DNA of 64,000 nt. Source: Pedobacter chinensis (lineage in GTDB: Bacteria > Bacteroidota > Bacteroidia > Sphingobacteriales > Sphingobacteriaceae). Shown here piece by piece: positions 52,423 to 61,290 of this stretch. The notes under the pieces were generated by a model. That model did no database searches, was not told where the DNA came from, and saw only the letters and a list, made by a program, of their open reading frames with translations. The stretch's first letter is position 1; every line of letters starts with the position of its first letter. Where the stretch lies: positions 186,001 through 250,000 of the forward strand of contig NZ_QPKV01000003.1 of the NCBI RefSeq assembly GCF_003339865.1. Direction: 5' to 3'. The translations under genes and the position numbers were made by a program.

Positions 52423-52455
52423 CCCTCTTCAATATTTTTGAAGAGGGTTTTTTTA
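52423..52455 (+). terminator. Terminator after susD
   Basis: CCCTCTTCAA-TATTT-TTGAAGAGGG is a ten-pair perfect stem followed by TTTTTTT. Confidence 0.93.
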
Positions 52456-52490
52456 TGAAAATCACATTTTAGTTATCTGAAAAAGAAGGT

Positions 52491-52508
52491 GTTATCGGCA
52501 TATTTTAA
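52491..52508. promoter_or_regulatory. Candidate regulatory motif 3 (CGGCATATTTTAA)
   Basis: GTTATCGGCATATTTTAA lies about 44 bases before the NTF2-like gene. A partial relative, TCACATTTTAG, is found about 30 bases upstream. Compare 47544 and 47712. Confidence 0.25.
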
Positions 52509-52551
52509 TTTTCATTTCTAACCGAAATTTAATAAAAAAACACAAATAGTT

Positions 52552-53010
52552 ATGAAACTAAAAGCATTGGTGATTTTATTACTAGGTATGATAATCACAA
52601 ACCATGTTGTTGCGGCAGAAAAACCTACAGCAAGCCACAAATCGGTAATTAATTACTTTATGGATAGTTACATTAATTCTGATTATAAGAAGTTAAAGGC
52701 CGTTTTGAGTGATGATGCCGTTTATACTTCTAACCGTGATGTGAGGGTAATTAAACATAAAGGAAGCGATATTCTAAATCAATTAAAAAAGAATGATGGC
52801 GTTAAACAAAGGGATTGTAACATCAGCTCAAGCATCATTTCAGAAACAGATGCATTGGTAATTGCCCGTGTTGATATCAGTTATGATCTCTTTGACGGTA
52901 ATCAGCAAAACTTTGTGGTTATTGAAAAAGATAAGGAAGGCGAATGGAAAATTACCCAGGTATATAAATTGTATATCAGCAATGAAAGTACAGTTAAAAA
53001 GCTGGTTTAA
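52552..53010 (+). CDS. Secreted NTF2-like (SnoaL/lumazine-binding-type) protein
   Basis: A 152-residue exported protein. The signal peptide (1-21, ending VVAA) is followed by a cone-shaped NTF2-like domain: SVINYFMDSYINSDYKKLKA (first helix), LSDDAVYTSNRDVRV (strand) and FVVIEKDKEGEWKITQVYK (terminal sheet). Such domains bind small ligands or act as enzymes, but no catalytic residue can be assigned. It follows the SusC/SusD operon and shares an upstream motif with it, so it may belong to the same regulon. Confidence 0.8.
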   Translation: MKLKALVILLLGMIITNHVVAAEKPTASHKSVINYFMDSYINSDYKKLKAVLSDDAVYTSNRDVRVIKHKGSDILNQLKKNDGVKQRDCNISSSIISETDALVIARVDISYDLFDGNQQNFVVIEKDKEGEWKITQVYKLYISNESTVKKLV

Positions 53011-53035
53011 ATTTCGTTTTGATTGAAAAAAGAAA

Positions 53036-53058
53036 GCCCTGATTTTTGAAGTCAGGGC
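53036..53058. terminator. Bidirectional terminator, NTF2-like / DUF2911 genes
   Basis: GCCCTGA and TCAGGGC form a seven-pair stem around a nine-base loop. An A-rich run precedes it and CTTTATGTTTTTT follows, so it can serve both convergent genes. Confidence 0.82.
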
Positions 53059-53079
53059 CTTTATGTTTTTTAAAGTTAT

Positions 53080-53649
53080 CTAGAAAGAAATTGGCAATTC
53101 AACTTGCGTTTTATCCCAGCCAATGATCAAGTTTGCACCTTTTTCTTTTGTTGTAAAAGTTAAAGAAAAGTATTCAATAGGTTTGGTCAAGGTTTTAACA
53201 GGGACGTTAACGCGAACCACATCTTTTGATTGATCGTAAGTAAAAGCACCCCATCGGTCAATTTGCTTGTTTACAATAATTGTCCAGTTATCCTGATTAG
53301 GAATTGCAAATAAGCTGTAAGCTCCCGATTTGATTTTTTTTCCACCGATGCTTACTTTTTTAAAGAAACGAATCTCTGTGCTTTCATTTGCGCCAAAACG
53401 CCAAACCCTCCCATATTGCTCTAAAACGCCAAAAATATCACGCCCTTTTTTTTGTGGACGAGAATATACAATTTTGATGATAGGCGTAGTCACATCTCCA
53501 TTTTTTGCTTTAGGAGCATTTAATGGATAATAAACAATATCTGCCGGGCTTGGGTCTGCAGGTGGAAATTTAACATCAGCAGAAGTAATTTCCTGTGCCT
53601 TTACACTAAAGCATACGAGAGCGAAAACAACAATGAAGATATTTTTCAT
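53080..53649 (-). CDS. Secreted DUF2911 protein
   Basis: A 189-residue exported protein with signal peptide MKNIFIVVFALVCFSVKAQ. Another in-frame ATG 21 bases earlier (53670) is possible, but the chosen start puts the signal peptide at the very N-terminus. The DUF2911 domain covers the mature part: IVYSRPQKKGRDIFG, QYGRVWRFGANESTEIRFFK, and KIKSGAYSLFAIPNQDNWTI. The family is common in Bacteroidota and related phyla and has no assigned activity. It is convergent with the NTF2-like gene and shares its terminator. Confidence 0.88.
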   Translation of the reverse strand: MKNIFIVVFALVCFSVKAQEITSADVKFPPADPSPADIVYYPLNAPKAKNGDVTTPIIKIVYSRPQKKGRDIFGVLEQYGRVWRFGANESTEIRFFKKVSIGGKKIKSGAYSLFAIPNQDNWTIIVNKQIDRWGAFTYDQSKDVVRVNVPVKTLTKPIEYFSLTFTTKEKGANLIIGWDKTQVELPISF

Positions 53650-53786
53650 TTGTAGATAGTTTGTTTTCATTTGGTAATGAAGCTATTATGATTTTACAAC
53701 GATTTTTAAAATCATAACGGTTTCATTTGCTGTGAGATTTAGTTAAAACTCCTGTTTAAAGGATATTCAGGTTAATTGACGATAGA

Positions 53787-53972
53787 CTAGTATTTTCTGC
53801 CTTTTACAATGGCATTTAAAAATAAGCCTGCGGTTAACAAACCTAAAACACCACCTAAAATTGCGAAAATATAATTATGCGTAATGATTGCTCCGGTTAA
53901 AACTCCAAAGAATAAACCTAAAGCATAATATAGCCAGTTGAAATTATTGCTGCTGTTTTCTTGTACACTCAT
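53787..53972 (-). CDS. Small membrane protein of unknown function
   Basis: A 61-residue protein starting at ATG 53972; an upstream in-frame TTG at 53993 is less likely. It has two hydrophobic helices (WLYYALGLFFGVLTGAIITH and IFAILGGVLGLLTAGLFLNA), glycine-rich at their centre, and a basic C-terminus VKGRKY. No family was recognised with certainty. It lies between the DUF2911 gene and the GH9 gene on the same strand. Confidence 0.65.
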   Translation of the reverse strand: MSVQENSSNNFNWLYYALGLFFGVLTGAIITHNYIFAILGGVLGLLTAGLFLNAIVKGRKY

Positions 53973-54044
53973 TTTTTTGTTATTTAGGGGCAAAGTTAAT
54001 ATTTATTTTAAATTATAATTTGCCAACTTGGCTCAATATTTCAA

Positions 54045-56555
54045 TTAATTATCAATTCTTGTTAATTGATAGCCATCTTTTTTTAAGTAATGTATCAATT
54101 CAGGTAATCTGTCGTAAAATTTATCCGTTCTTCTTGGGTCTGTTCCAATATGCAGCAACAAATAAAACCCGTTTAAACCACTGGGATTTTTATCATTAAA
54201 ATCGGTTATTGATTTGAAAATCTCATTGCTGGAACGATAGCTTTTTCCCATCTCTGGATAAGTGTAATCGGCATTGGAGCGTGTTCCTGGTGTAAAATTA
54301 ATCAATTTTATGCCTTGTTCTTTTGTCCAGTTGGCAATGGTTTCGTTATACCACTCATACGGTGGAAGGAAGTAACCTGCTTCAGACTTCCTGATTCCGA
54401 AATTTGCCATCGCAGCATAATTGGAGTTTAAATCCCGATCAAACTCCGATTTGCTGATGAGCAAGCTATCCCTGTTATTCCAATCACAATATAATAGATG
54501 CCGATCTGAATGCGGCCCTAAATAATGACCTTTTAGTTTTAACTTTTTTATCAATGCTTTATATTTTGGATTTCTATAGAAATTGCCCGTTAAAAAGAAA
54601 GATGCTTTTACCTTTTCTTCATCGAGGGTTTTCAATATTTTTTCTCCTCCATCTGCAAACTCGTCGCCAGTAAATACCAATGAAATTTTTTTGATTGTTG
54701 AATCTCCTCTAATATTTGCACCTAAACTGTAAGTTTTATTGGAATTGATCGGTTTTGATTGTGCTTCTTTCGCTGCCAGTAAGTAAATGAGCGATGCTGT
54801 TCCATCCATGGTTGGTTCATTGGTGCTGTAATCGCCATAATCATCATGATAAACCGCTAAATCACTCTGAAATGCTTCATATTCATCATCTTCAGCTAAC
54901 TGAATTCCAATTAAACCTTTGTAAATATTGGTATAAACAGGTCCATCAACCAAGCCACCATCAATAGGGTAGTTTTTTAAATGCGTGAAAGCAGAATGTG
55001 GGTCTGTTGGTGTATCTCCCCAATCCGGTAAACCATAAACCATGCTGGTTCCCCACGGATTACATCCAAAAATCCAATCGAAATTCGCCTGCTCCAGTTC
55101 AGAAAATTGCTTATCACCAGTCAGGTTCTCATACCAGCCGCACTGCATCGCAAAAGCAACTGTTAAATTGTTGCTGCACCAAATAAAAGGAATACCTCTA
55201 TAAAAAGCGTTTGTTTTTGCCCGGTTCCAAACCTGTTCAATGCCGAGTTTGTAATAATTTTGGATCTTAGTTCTGTTCTCTCCCTCTAATTGTTTGGCCA
55301 GTTCGTAATGGCCAAGGTTGATAAAGGGATAGTACTGATAATGGGCCGCAGTGTCTTTTTCCATCCATGGAGTAGTTTTTTCCTTCTCGGCATAAAATAA
55401 AGCATTGTTTATGGTTTTCTGGCTTGATTTTGTAGTTTGAAAATTTAATGAAGCCACGGCCAGTTCAAGGTCATCAACCCAATTATCTTCCGCATAAATG
55501 TAGGGCGATTTTACCGAAACGGTTTGTGTTACTCCTGGTTTTTGAAGGGCAAATTTTAATGCCGTTTTTCCTTTCTGATTAAGCAAGGCTGAATAATTTT
55601 TATCCAGATCTTTAAACAAGGTTGCACCTAAATTAAAGGCGCTGGTAAATTTGGCTGCGGTAGAGCTTGTGCCCGTTGTGGCATTCATGAATTTTCCGCG
55701 TTGCTGCGGCTCGCCCGTAATAAAATAAAGCGGGCGCTCAAATCCTTTTCCATATTGATTGTCTTCTTTTGGGATGCGCATACTGATATGATCGCGATCA
55801 TCTGCCAGCTGGTTAAACATTATATTTTTCTTCGGATGCATTTTGAGCAACCAATCCAGGCCCCATTTTGCCTCATCTAAAACATCGGCTCTTCCATTTT
55901 TACCATCCAGACCATTATCCATTTTATCATCTCCAAAAACTTGTGGAAAATCGCGATAGGCCATGAGTAAATGATAAGTTGCATTTGCTGATGTGGTTGA
56001 ATATTGCAAATAATCGCTTGCATCATGCCATCCGCCGGATGCATCGAAATGTGTACTATCTTTAATTCCAGCTTTTGAGCCGTATAAAACAAAGCCATCG
56101 TGTGTGTGGCAACTATCTTTTAAAAATGGGTTAAAGCCACTCCGTTGCTGGCGCATATAACGCAAACAAAAATCGGCTGTACCTTTATAAACATCATGGT
56201 TAATTAAAACCAGGGGAGAAAGGATTCCGTTAGCGCGGATGAAAAAACGCCCTTTCAGTTTAAAATCAGAAAAATTTAAGCGGGCGGTTTTATTGAACGG
56301 GCCATAAGCATCAAAATTTTTGATGCTGCCTGAGGTGTAAACAACTTTATTTGTTCCTTCTTCAATAATTTCAAATTGAGCAGGAATTTCATTGTTTTTA
56401 CTTGCCCAAACTGCAACTTTTATCCCATGAGTTGGATAGCCCAGTAAATTAACCCTTATCCAGTTCTGTTGCTCTGGTTTTTTGTCGCTTTTAAAAGCCA
56501 TCAGCAAGCATGTAAAACAACCAATGAAGAGAAGAATAAAGCCATTTAATTTCAT
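54045..56555 (-). CDS. GH9 glycoside hydrolase fused to an atypical NodB/CE4-like domain
   Basis: An 836-residue exported protein (numbered from ATG 56555; an ATG at 56576 is also possible). A signal peptide or lipoprotein leader (LLFIGCFTCLLMAF) is followed by a CelD_N Ig-like domain (about 30-120) and a GH9 (alpha/alpha)6 barrel (about 125-595). The catalytic aspartates D178 and D181 lie in DASGGWHDASDY and acid E580 in DYSTNEPTMDG. The C-terminal about 215 residues form a polysaccharide-deacetylase-like domain: LVFTGDEFADGGEKIL in place of the TFDDG motif, HSDRH as the metal site, LPPYEWY where RPPY is usual, and LLHIGTD. GH9 enzymes cut beta-glucans; some act on glucosamine-containing chains. 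The arginine loss leaves the deacetylase activity doubtful. Confidence 0.88.
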   Translation of the reverse strand: MKLNGFILLFIGCFTCLLMAFKSDKKPEQQNWIRVNLLGYPTHGIKVAVWASKNNEIPAQFEIIEEGTNKVVYTSGSIKNFDAYGPFNKTARLNFSDFKLKGRFFIRANGILSPLVLINHDVYKGTADFCLRYMRQQRSGFNPFLKDSCHTHDGFVLYGSKAGIKDSTHFDASGGWHDASDYLQYSTTSANATYHLLMAYRDFPQVFGDDKMDNGLDGKNGRADVLDEAKWGLDWLLKMHPKKNIMFNQLADDRDHISMRIPKEDNQYGKGFERPLYFITGEPQQRGKFMNATTGTSSTAAKFTSAFNLGATLFKDLDKNYSALLNQKGKTALKFALQKPGVTQTVSVKSPYIYAEDNWVDDLELAVASLNFQTTKSSQKTINNALFYAEKEKTTPWMEKDTAAHYQYYPFINLGHYELAKQLEGENRTKIQNYYKLGIEQVWNRAKTNAFYRGIPFIWCSNNLTVAFAMQCGWYENLTGDKQFSELEQANFDWIFGCNPWGTSMVYGLPDWGDTPTDPHSAFTHLKNYPIDGGLVDGPVYTNIYKGLIGIQLAEDDEYEAFQSDLAVYHDDYGDYSTNEPTMDGTASLIYLLAAKEAQSKPINSNKTYSLGANIRGDSTIKKISLVFTGDEFADGGEKILKTLDEEKVKASFFLTGNFYRNPKYKALIKKLKLKGHYLGPHSDRHLLYCDWNNRDSLLISKSEFDRDLNSNYAAMANFGIRKSEAGYFLPPYEWYNETIANWTKEQGIKLINFTPGTRSNADYTYPEMGKSYRSSNEIFKSITDFNDKNPSGLNGFYLLLHIGTDPRRTDKFYDRLPELIHYLKKDGYQLTRIDN

Positions 56556-56622
56556 AACACGGGAAAATATTGTCATTAAAATTAAGCTTTTATCAAGATA
56601 ATGTAAAAGAACGATCAATATA

Positions 56623-56655
56623 TTTGGAAATTAATCAAACGATTGATTAATTTTG
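56623..56655 (+). promoter_or_regulatory. Promoter of the tetR-efflux operon
   Basis: The -33 box TTTG (56623-56626) and the -7 box TAATTTTG (56648-56655) match TTTG-N19-21-TAnnTTTG with a 21-base spacer. The predicted start lies just before the tetR ATG at 56671. Confidence 0.75.
56630..56651. promoter_or_regulatory. Probable TetR operator inside the promoter
   Basis: ATTAATCAA-ACGA-TTGATTAAT is a palindrome with two perfect nine-base arms. It lies entirely between the -33 box and the middle of the -7 box, so a bound repressor would block RNA polymerase. Confidence 0.75.
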
Positions 56656-56670
56656 TGTCAACAAAAAGAA

Positions 56671-57297
56671 ATGAAAACAGAAAAAGTAGATAAAAAACAA
56701 GCCATTTTGGAAGCAGCAGAAAAGCTGTTTTGTGAAACGGGTTATGAAGGTACTTCAACCCGGCAAATTGCCAGAGAGTCTGGCGCTAATATGGCCATGA
56801 TTAATTATTATTTCGGTTCTAAAGAAGGTGTTTTTGTTGAGATTATGAATGAGCGTATAGCAGGTTTTGCTTCTCAGTTAAAAATCATCAACGAGGATAA
56901 AATTTCGGCATTAGAGAAATTACATAAGGTTATAGAAGGTTATGTAAACAGGATATTAAATAATACGGCTTTCCATAAAATGATGCACAGGGAGTTGTCT
57001 TTAACGCAAAGACCTGAAATGTATGATAAGATCAAAGATGCCATGAGCCATAATATGCAGCTTATTGATCGAATTATTACAGATGGAATTGAGGATGGCA
57101 GTTTTAAACAGGTTGATGTAAGAATGGTTATTGCTACCATTATGGGAACCGTTACCAATATTGTGATTGCTCCAAACAAAGTAATGCCTTGCTCCAACTT
57201 TGATTTAAACGACCCGAAGAATAAAAAAATTATTAAAGAGCGCACCATTGCTCATTTAAAAGACCTAACAACAGTTTATTTAACATCAAAAAAATGA
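56671..57297 (+). CDS. TetR-family repressor of the efflux operon
   Basis: A 208-residue TetR-family regulator. ATG at 56671 was chosen over the in-frame TTG at 56653; it gives the usual family start. The HTH domain (about 10-60) reads ILEAAEKLFCETGYEGTSTR, QIARESGANMAMINYYFGSK and EGVFVEIM. The C-terminal ligand domain is all-helical and resembles the TetR_C regulators next to multidrug pumps (HREL, LTQRPEMYDKIKDAM). Its stop overlaps the tolC-like gene start by four bases (ATGA). It is expected to bind the palindrome in its own promoter and to be released by a pump substrate. Confidence 0.92.
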   Translation: MKTEKVDKKQAILEAAEKLFCETGYEGTSTRQIARESGANMAMINYYFGSKEGVFVEIMNERIAGFASQLKIINEDKISALEKLHKVIEGYVNRILNNTAFHKMMHRELSLTQRPEMYDKIKDAMSHNMQLIDRIITDGIEDGSFKQVDVRMVIATIMGTVTNIVIAPNKVMPCSNFDLNDPKNKKIIKERTIAHLKDLTTVYLTSKK

Positions 57298-58613
57298 TCC
57301 CCAAATCAATCAGATTAATGCTTGTGGCATCATTAATTCCTGCAGCTTTATTTGCCCAAAGTATTAAGGAATTAAATATCAATCAAGCAATAGAACTTGG
57401 CATTGCCAACAGTAAAAATTTAAAACTCTCCCAAAATAAAATTGATCAGGCGGTTGCTCAGCTGGAAGTGGTAAAAGATAATGCGCTGCCATCTGCAAAT
57501 GCCAGCTTCATGTACAATCATGCTGAAATACCTACGCATACTTTTAGCCTTGGCGAAGGCGCAACGGCTTTACAGTTACCACGCAGAGCCGATGCCTTTG
57601 TTGGAACTGCAGCTGTTCAGGAGTTGGTTTATGGGGGTGGCAAACTTAAATATGCCAAAGAATCGACTAAGCTACTGGCAGATGTTGCCCGTTTAGACGC
57701 TGATAAAAGCAAAGAAGAAATTACTTATGCGGTAATCAACACCTATTATTCGTTATATAAAGTGCTGCAAAGCAGAAAAGTGGTTGATCAGAATTTAGAA
57801 TCAATTGCTGCTCAGATTAAACAGGCCCAACGTTTTTTCGAACAGGGCATTGTGACTAAAAACGATGTGCTGCGTTTCCAGTTACAACAAGCTAATGTAA
57901 GGTTAACCCAAATGGATATAGAAAGCAATCGCAAAGTGATTAACTATAACCTTGATATTTTATTGGGCTTACCGGAAGATACTGAGGTTAAAATTGTTGA
58001 TCCGGACGCAGGCTTAAAAACCGCCAGTGCTTTAAACGATTACATCAGTTTGGCCATGGCAAACCGTCAGGAATTAAAACAACTTGATGTGCAAAATAAA
58101 GTTGCTGATTATAACATTAAAACCATTAAAGCGAACACTTTGCCTACCGTTGGTGTTGGTGCTAACTTATATTATATCAATCCAAGTGGTAGTTTTATTC
58201 CTCCGGTAAACCAATATTTGTTACCTGTTACCGTTGGCGCAACGGTTTCATGGAATATTGGCAGCCTTTGGACCAACAAAAACAAAGTAAGTGAAGCAAA
58301 AATTCAGCAGAATGAAATCACACTTCAAAAAGACATTTTATCTGATCAGGTAAAAACAGATATCAACAGGAACTATCAAAACTATCAGCTGGCGATCAAT
58401 AAAATACAGGTTTTAGAAACCTCAATTGCCCAGGCCACCGAAAATGATAAATTACTGGCATCGAAATACAAAAATAATGTGGCTTCGGTTACCGATCGGA
58501 TTGATGCTGAAACATTATTATATCAAGCTAAAATAAATTTAGAGATAGCAAAAGCCGACGCTGGTTTAGCTTACTACACTCTACTCAAATCAACAGGAAA
58601 AATAACGCAATAA
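57294..58613 (+). CDS. TolC-family outer-membrane efflux protein
   Basis: A 439-residue exported protein with a signal peptide (1-22, ending LFAQ). It has two OEP (TolC-like) repeats built of long helices with beta-strand portions: LNINQAIELGIANSKNLKLS, VYGGGKLKYAKESTKLLAD and RFFEQGIVTKNDVLRFQLQQ; then SWNIGSLWTNKNKVSEAK and the closing TLLYQAKINLEIAKADAGL. It forms the outer-membrane exit duct of the tripartite pump together with the HlyD and MFS proteins encoded directly downstream. Confidence 0.95.
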   Translation: MIPKSIRLMLVASLIPAALFAQSIKELNINQAIELGIANSKNLKLSQNKIDQAVAQLEVVKDNALPSANASFMYNHAEIPTHTFSLGEGATALQLPRRADAFVGTAAVQELVYGGGKLKYAKESTKLLADVARLDADKSKEEITYAVINTYYSLYKVLQSRKVVDQNLESIAAQIKQAQRFFEQGIVTKNDVLRFQLQQANVRLTQMDIESNRKVINYNLDILLGLPEDTEVKIVDPDAGLKTASALNDYISLAMANRQELKQLDVQNKVADYNIKTIKANTLPTVGVGANLYYINPSGSFIPPVNQYLLPVTVGATVSWNIGSLWTNKNKVSEAKIQQNEITLQKDILSDQVKTDINRNYQNYQLAINKIQVLETSIAQATENDKLLASKYKNNVASVTDRIDAETLLYQAKINLEIAKADAGLAYYTLLKSTGKITQ

Positions 58614-58621
58614 ATACAGCA

Positions 58622-59659
58622 ATGACAACTGAAAAGAAAAAAAAGAATATTGTAGTACCCATCATTTTAGGTGTTTTACTCGTAATTGGTGTCATTTTTG
58701 GCATCACAGAATGGAATTATTACAGCAAGCACGTTGATACGGATGATGCGCAGATTGACGGAGACATCAGCCCTGTTGTTGCGCGTGTGGGTGGTTATGT
58801 TAAGGATATTAATTTCGAAGAAAATACCCACGTAACTGAAGGTCAGGTTTTGGTTAAACTTGATGATAGTGATTTTAAAGTAAAACTGGAGCAGGCAGAA
58901 GCGGGTCAGAAAGGTGCAAATGCGGGTGTTGGTGTTGCTCAATCACAGATTATAGCTACTCAAGCCAATACAAGCACAGCAAAAGCCAATGTAGAAGCTG
59001 CAAAAGTTAAATTAAACTTAGCCAATAAAGATTATGATCGTTATGCAAACCTGGTAAAAGACGGTTCCATTACGCAACAGGCATTTGACCAGGCTAAGGC
59101 ATCAAAAGAATCTGCTCAGGCTGCATACCAGGCTGCTGTAGATCAATACAATGCCGCAGTTAAACAAGTGGGTACTACTCAATCGCAACTGGCCGTGAGC
59201 AATAATGTAATCAGTCAGCGCCAGAGCGATATTGATTTTGCTAAACTTCAATTATCATATACCGATATCAAAGCACCGGCATCAGGTATTGTATCTAAAA
59301 AGAACGTTCAAAAAGGCCAATTGGTGCAAGCGGGGCAGGCTTTGTTTTCGGTAGTTAATGATGGAAGTATCTACGTGACCGCAAACTTTAAAGAAACCCA
59401 ATTAGAGAAAATCAAAACAGGTTCTAAAGTAGAAATCGAAGTAGACGCTTATCCAAACGAGAAAATTGAAGGTGAAGTGTATAACTTCTCTCCAATTACC
59501 GGTGCTAAAGGATCTTTATTGCCTCCGGATAATGCCACAGGTAACTTCGTTAAAGTTGTTCAACGTGTTCCGGTAAAAATCAAAATTCATCCATCAAAAG
59601 AACTACTTGCAAAATTACGCCCTGGAATGAGTGTTAAAGCATCAGTATCTACAAAATAA
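58622..59659 (+). CDS. HlyD/EmrA-family membrane fusion protein
   Basis: A 345-residue periplasmic adaptor anchored by one N-terminal helix (about 10-29). The lipoyl-like domain follows: DDAQIDGDISPVVARVGGYV, INFEENTHVTEGQVLVKLDD. A long coiled-coil hairpin spans about 95-210 (SKESAQAAYQAAVDQY). The second lipoyl half and beta-barrel follow: LSYTDIKAPASGIVSKKNVQ, GQALFSVVNDGSIYVTANFK and LRPGMSVKASVS. It links the MFS pump to the TolC duct. It starts eight bases after the tolC-like stop. Confidence 0.95.
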   Translation: MTTEKKKKNIVVPIILGVLLVIGVIFGITEWNYYSKHVDTDDAQIDGDISPVVARVGGYVKDINFEENTHVTEGQVLVKLDDSDFKVKLEQAEAGQKGANAGVGVAQSQIIATQANTSTAKANVEAAKVKLNLANKDYDRYANLVKDGSITQQAFDQAKASKESAQAAYQAAVDQYNAAVKQVGTTQSQLAVSNNVISQRQSDIDFAKLQLSYTDIKAPASGIVSKKNVQKGQLVQAGQALFSVVNDGSIYVTANFKETQLEKIKTGSKVEIEVDAYPNEKIEGEVYNFSPITGAKGSLLPPDNATGNFVKVVQRVPVKIKIHPSKELLAKLRPGMSVKASVSTK

Positions 59660-59668
59660 AAAATTAAA

Positions 59669-61216
59669 ATGGCCGAAGTAGGTTTAAAAAAGTGGGTTAT
59701 TACTTTTACGGTGATCACAGCTTCGTTATTGGAGCTGATTGATACCACCATCGTGAACGTTGCAATTCCACAAATACAGGGAAACCTGGGCGCCACCTTA
59801 GAAGATGTCGCCTGGCTTTCTACCGGCTATGCGGTAGCGAACGTTATCGTATTGCCGATGTCTGGCTGGTTGGGGAACCGGTTTGGCAGGAAAAATTATT
59901 TTCTGACTTCCATTATTGTTTTTACCCTCGTTTCCTTTTTGTGCGGAAATGCAACATCATTGAATGAACTGATTTTATTCAGGATTATACAAGGTTTGGC
60001 AGGTGGTGGTTTAATATCGACAGCGCAAGCTATTTTAATTGAAACCTGGCCTCGTGAGGATGTGGGTATAGCAACCGCCTTATTTGGCTTGGGTGCGGTA
60101 GTTGGCCCAACCGTAGGTCCAACCATTGGTGGATATATTTTGGATATCAGCTCCTGGCCATGGATATTTTATGTAAATATTCCCGTCGGAATACTCGCCG
60201 CCTACTGTACGTACACGTTTGTTCGGGCGACTCCGAAAGAAGGGCAGGGCCAACCTGTCGATTGGTGGGGTATCGCATTATTGGCCGTTGCAGTAGGTAG
60301 TTTGCAAACCGTGTTGGAAAAAGGCGAAAGTGAAGACTGGTTTGCCACACCATATATCACAGGATTAGCTGCGGCTTCTGTTATTGGTTTACTGCTTTTC
60401 ATCTGGCGGGAAATGGCAACAGACCATCCGATCGTAAATTTTAAAATTATGCGCCACAGGAGTTTTGCTGTGGGTATGTTTACCTCATTTGTGCTAGGTT
60501 TTGGTTTGTATGGTTCGGTGTTCGTATTTCCTGTTTTTTGCCAAAACTTATTGGGATTTTCAGCTTTGCAAACCGGAGAATTGTTGTTTCCCGGTGGATT
60601 ATGTACCATTGTGATGATGCCTTTTATTGGTATTATGCTTAAAAAGGGTATTCCAGCTCAGTTTATGGCTACTGGTGGAATGCTTTTATTCTTTGTTTTT
60701 TGCTGGATGCTGAGCAACTCAACCTTACAATCTGGAACAAATGATTTCTTTTTACCGTTGATGATCAGGGGCGTGGGAATGGCCTTGTTATTTGTTCCTT
60801 TAACCACACTCGCCATTCAGGATTTAAAAGGCCCTGAAATTGGACAAGGTTCTGGTTTGAATAACATGATGCGTCAGTTAGGAGGTTCATTCGGAATCGC
60901 GGCTTTAACCACTTTAATTCACATTCGTTCTGGTTTTCACCGAAGCAACTTGCTCACAAACCTGAATGAGTACAACCCGGCTTTTGTAGAACGCTTTAAC
61001 GGCCTGATCAAAACTTTCATGGCAAAAGGACAAAATTTTATCGATGCTAAAATCATGGCTACAAAAGCAATGGAAGGGATTGTGACCAAACAAACCATGT
61101 TGCTTACTTATGATGATGCTTATTGGGTTGCTGGTTTAATTATGTTGTTTTCAATTCCTTTGCTTTACCTTCAAAAGTTTAAGAAAAATGCAAACATTCC
61201 TGCCGATGTGCATTAA
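59669..61216 (+). CDS. DHA2-family (EmrB/QacA) drug:H+ antiporter
   Basis: A 515-residue inner-membrane transporter with 14 predicted helices, as in the DHA2 branch of the MFS. Motif D1 (LLELIDTTIVNVAIPQI) is at the N-terminus, motif A in SGWLGNRFGRKNYFL, and the antiporter motif C in GAVVGPTVGPTIGGYI. The last helices (VAGLIMLFSIPLLYL) and basic tail are complete. Together with the upstream TolC and HlyD proteins it forms an EmrAB-TolC-like pump for hydrophobic toxic compounds; the substrate is unknown. It is the last gene of the operon, followed by a terminator. Confidence 0.95.
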   Translation: MAEVGLKKWVITFTVITASLLELIDTTIVNVAIPQIQGNLGATLEDVAWLSTGYAVANVIVLPMSGWLGNRFGRKNYFLTSIIVFTLVSFLCGNATSLNELILFRIIQGLAGGGLISTAQAILIETWPREDVGIATALFGLGAVVGPTVGPTIGGYILDISSWPWIFYVNIPVGILAAYCTYTFVRATPKEGQGQPVDWWGIALLAVAVGSLQTVLEKGESEDWFATPYITGLAAASVIGLLLFIWREMATDHPIVNFKIMRHRSFAVGMFTSFVLGFGLYGSVFVFPVFCQNLLGFSALQTGELLFPGGLCTIVMMPFIGIMLKKGIPAQFMATGGMLLFFVFCWMLSNSTLQSGTNDFFLPLMIRGVGMALLFVPLTTLAIQDLKGPEIGQGSGLNNMMRQLGGSFGIAALTTLIHIRSGFHRSNLLTNLNEYNPAFVERFNGLIKTFMAKGQNFIDAKIMATKAMEGIVTKQTMLLTYDDAYWVAGLIMLFSIPLLYLQKFKKNANIPADVH

Positions 61217-61255
61217 AATTTGCAAAGAACCAGTATAAATAATGATAAAAAATAA

Positions 61256-61290
61256 AAACAGCCGGTGTATTTTATTACATCGGCTGTTTT
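61256..61290 (+). terminator. Terminator of the efflux operon
   Basis: AAACAGCCGGTGTA and TACATCGGCTGTTT pair over 14 positions with one wobble, followed by TT. Beyond it, up to ppc, the only structure seen is a small hairpin ACAATTT-TCC-AAATTGT at about 61392-61408. Confidence 0.8.

Noticed and set aside
54045..56618. GH9 protein start at 56618
   Set aside because: The first codon there is TTG, and the extension precedes an already complete signal-like leader; ATG at 56555 or 56576 is more plausible.
60202..60609. 135-residue antisense frame within the MFS gene
   Set aside because: Antisense to conserved transmembrane coding sequence; no homology recognised.
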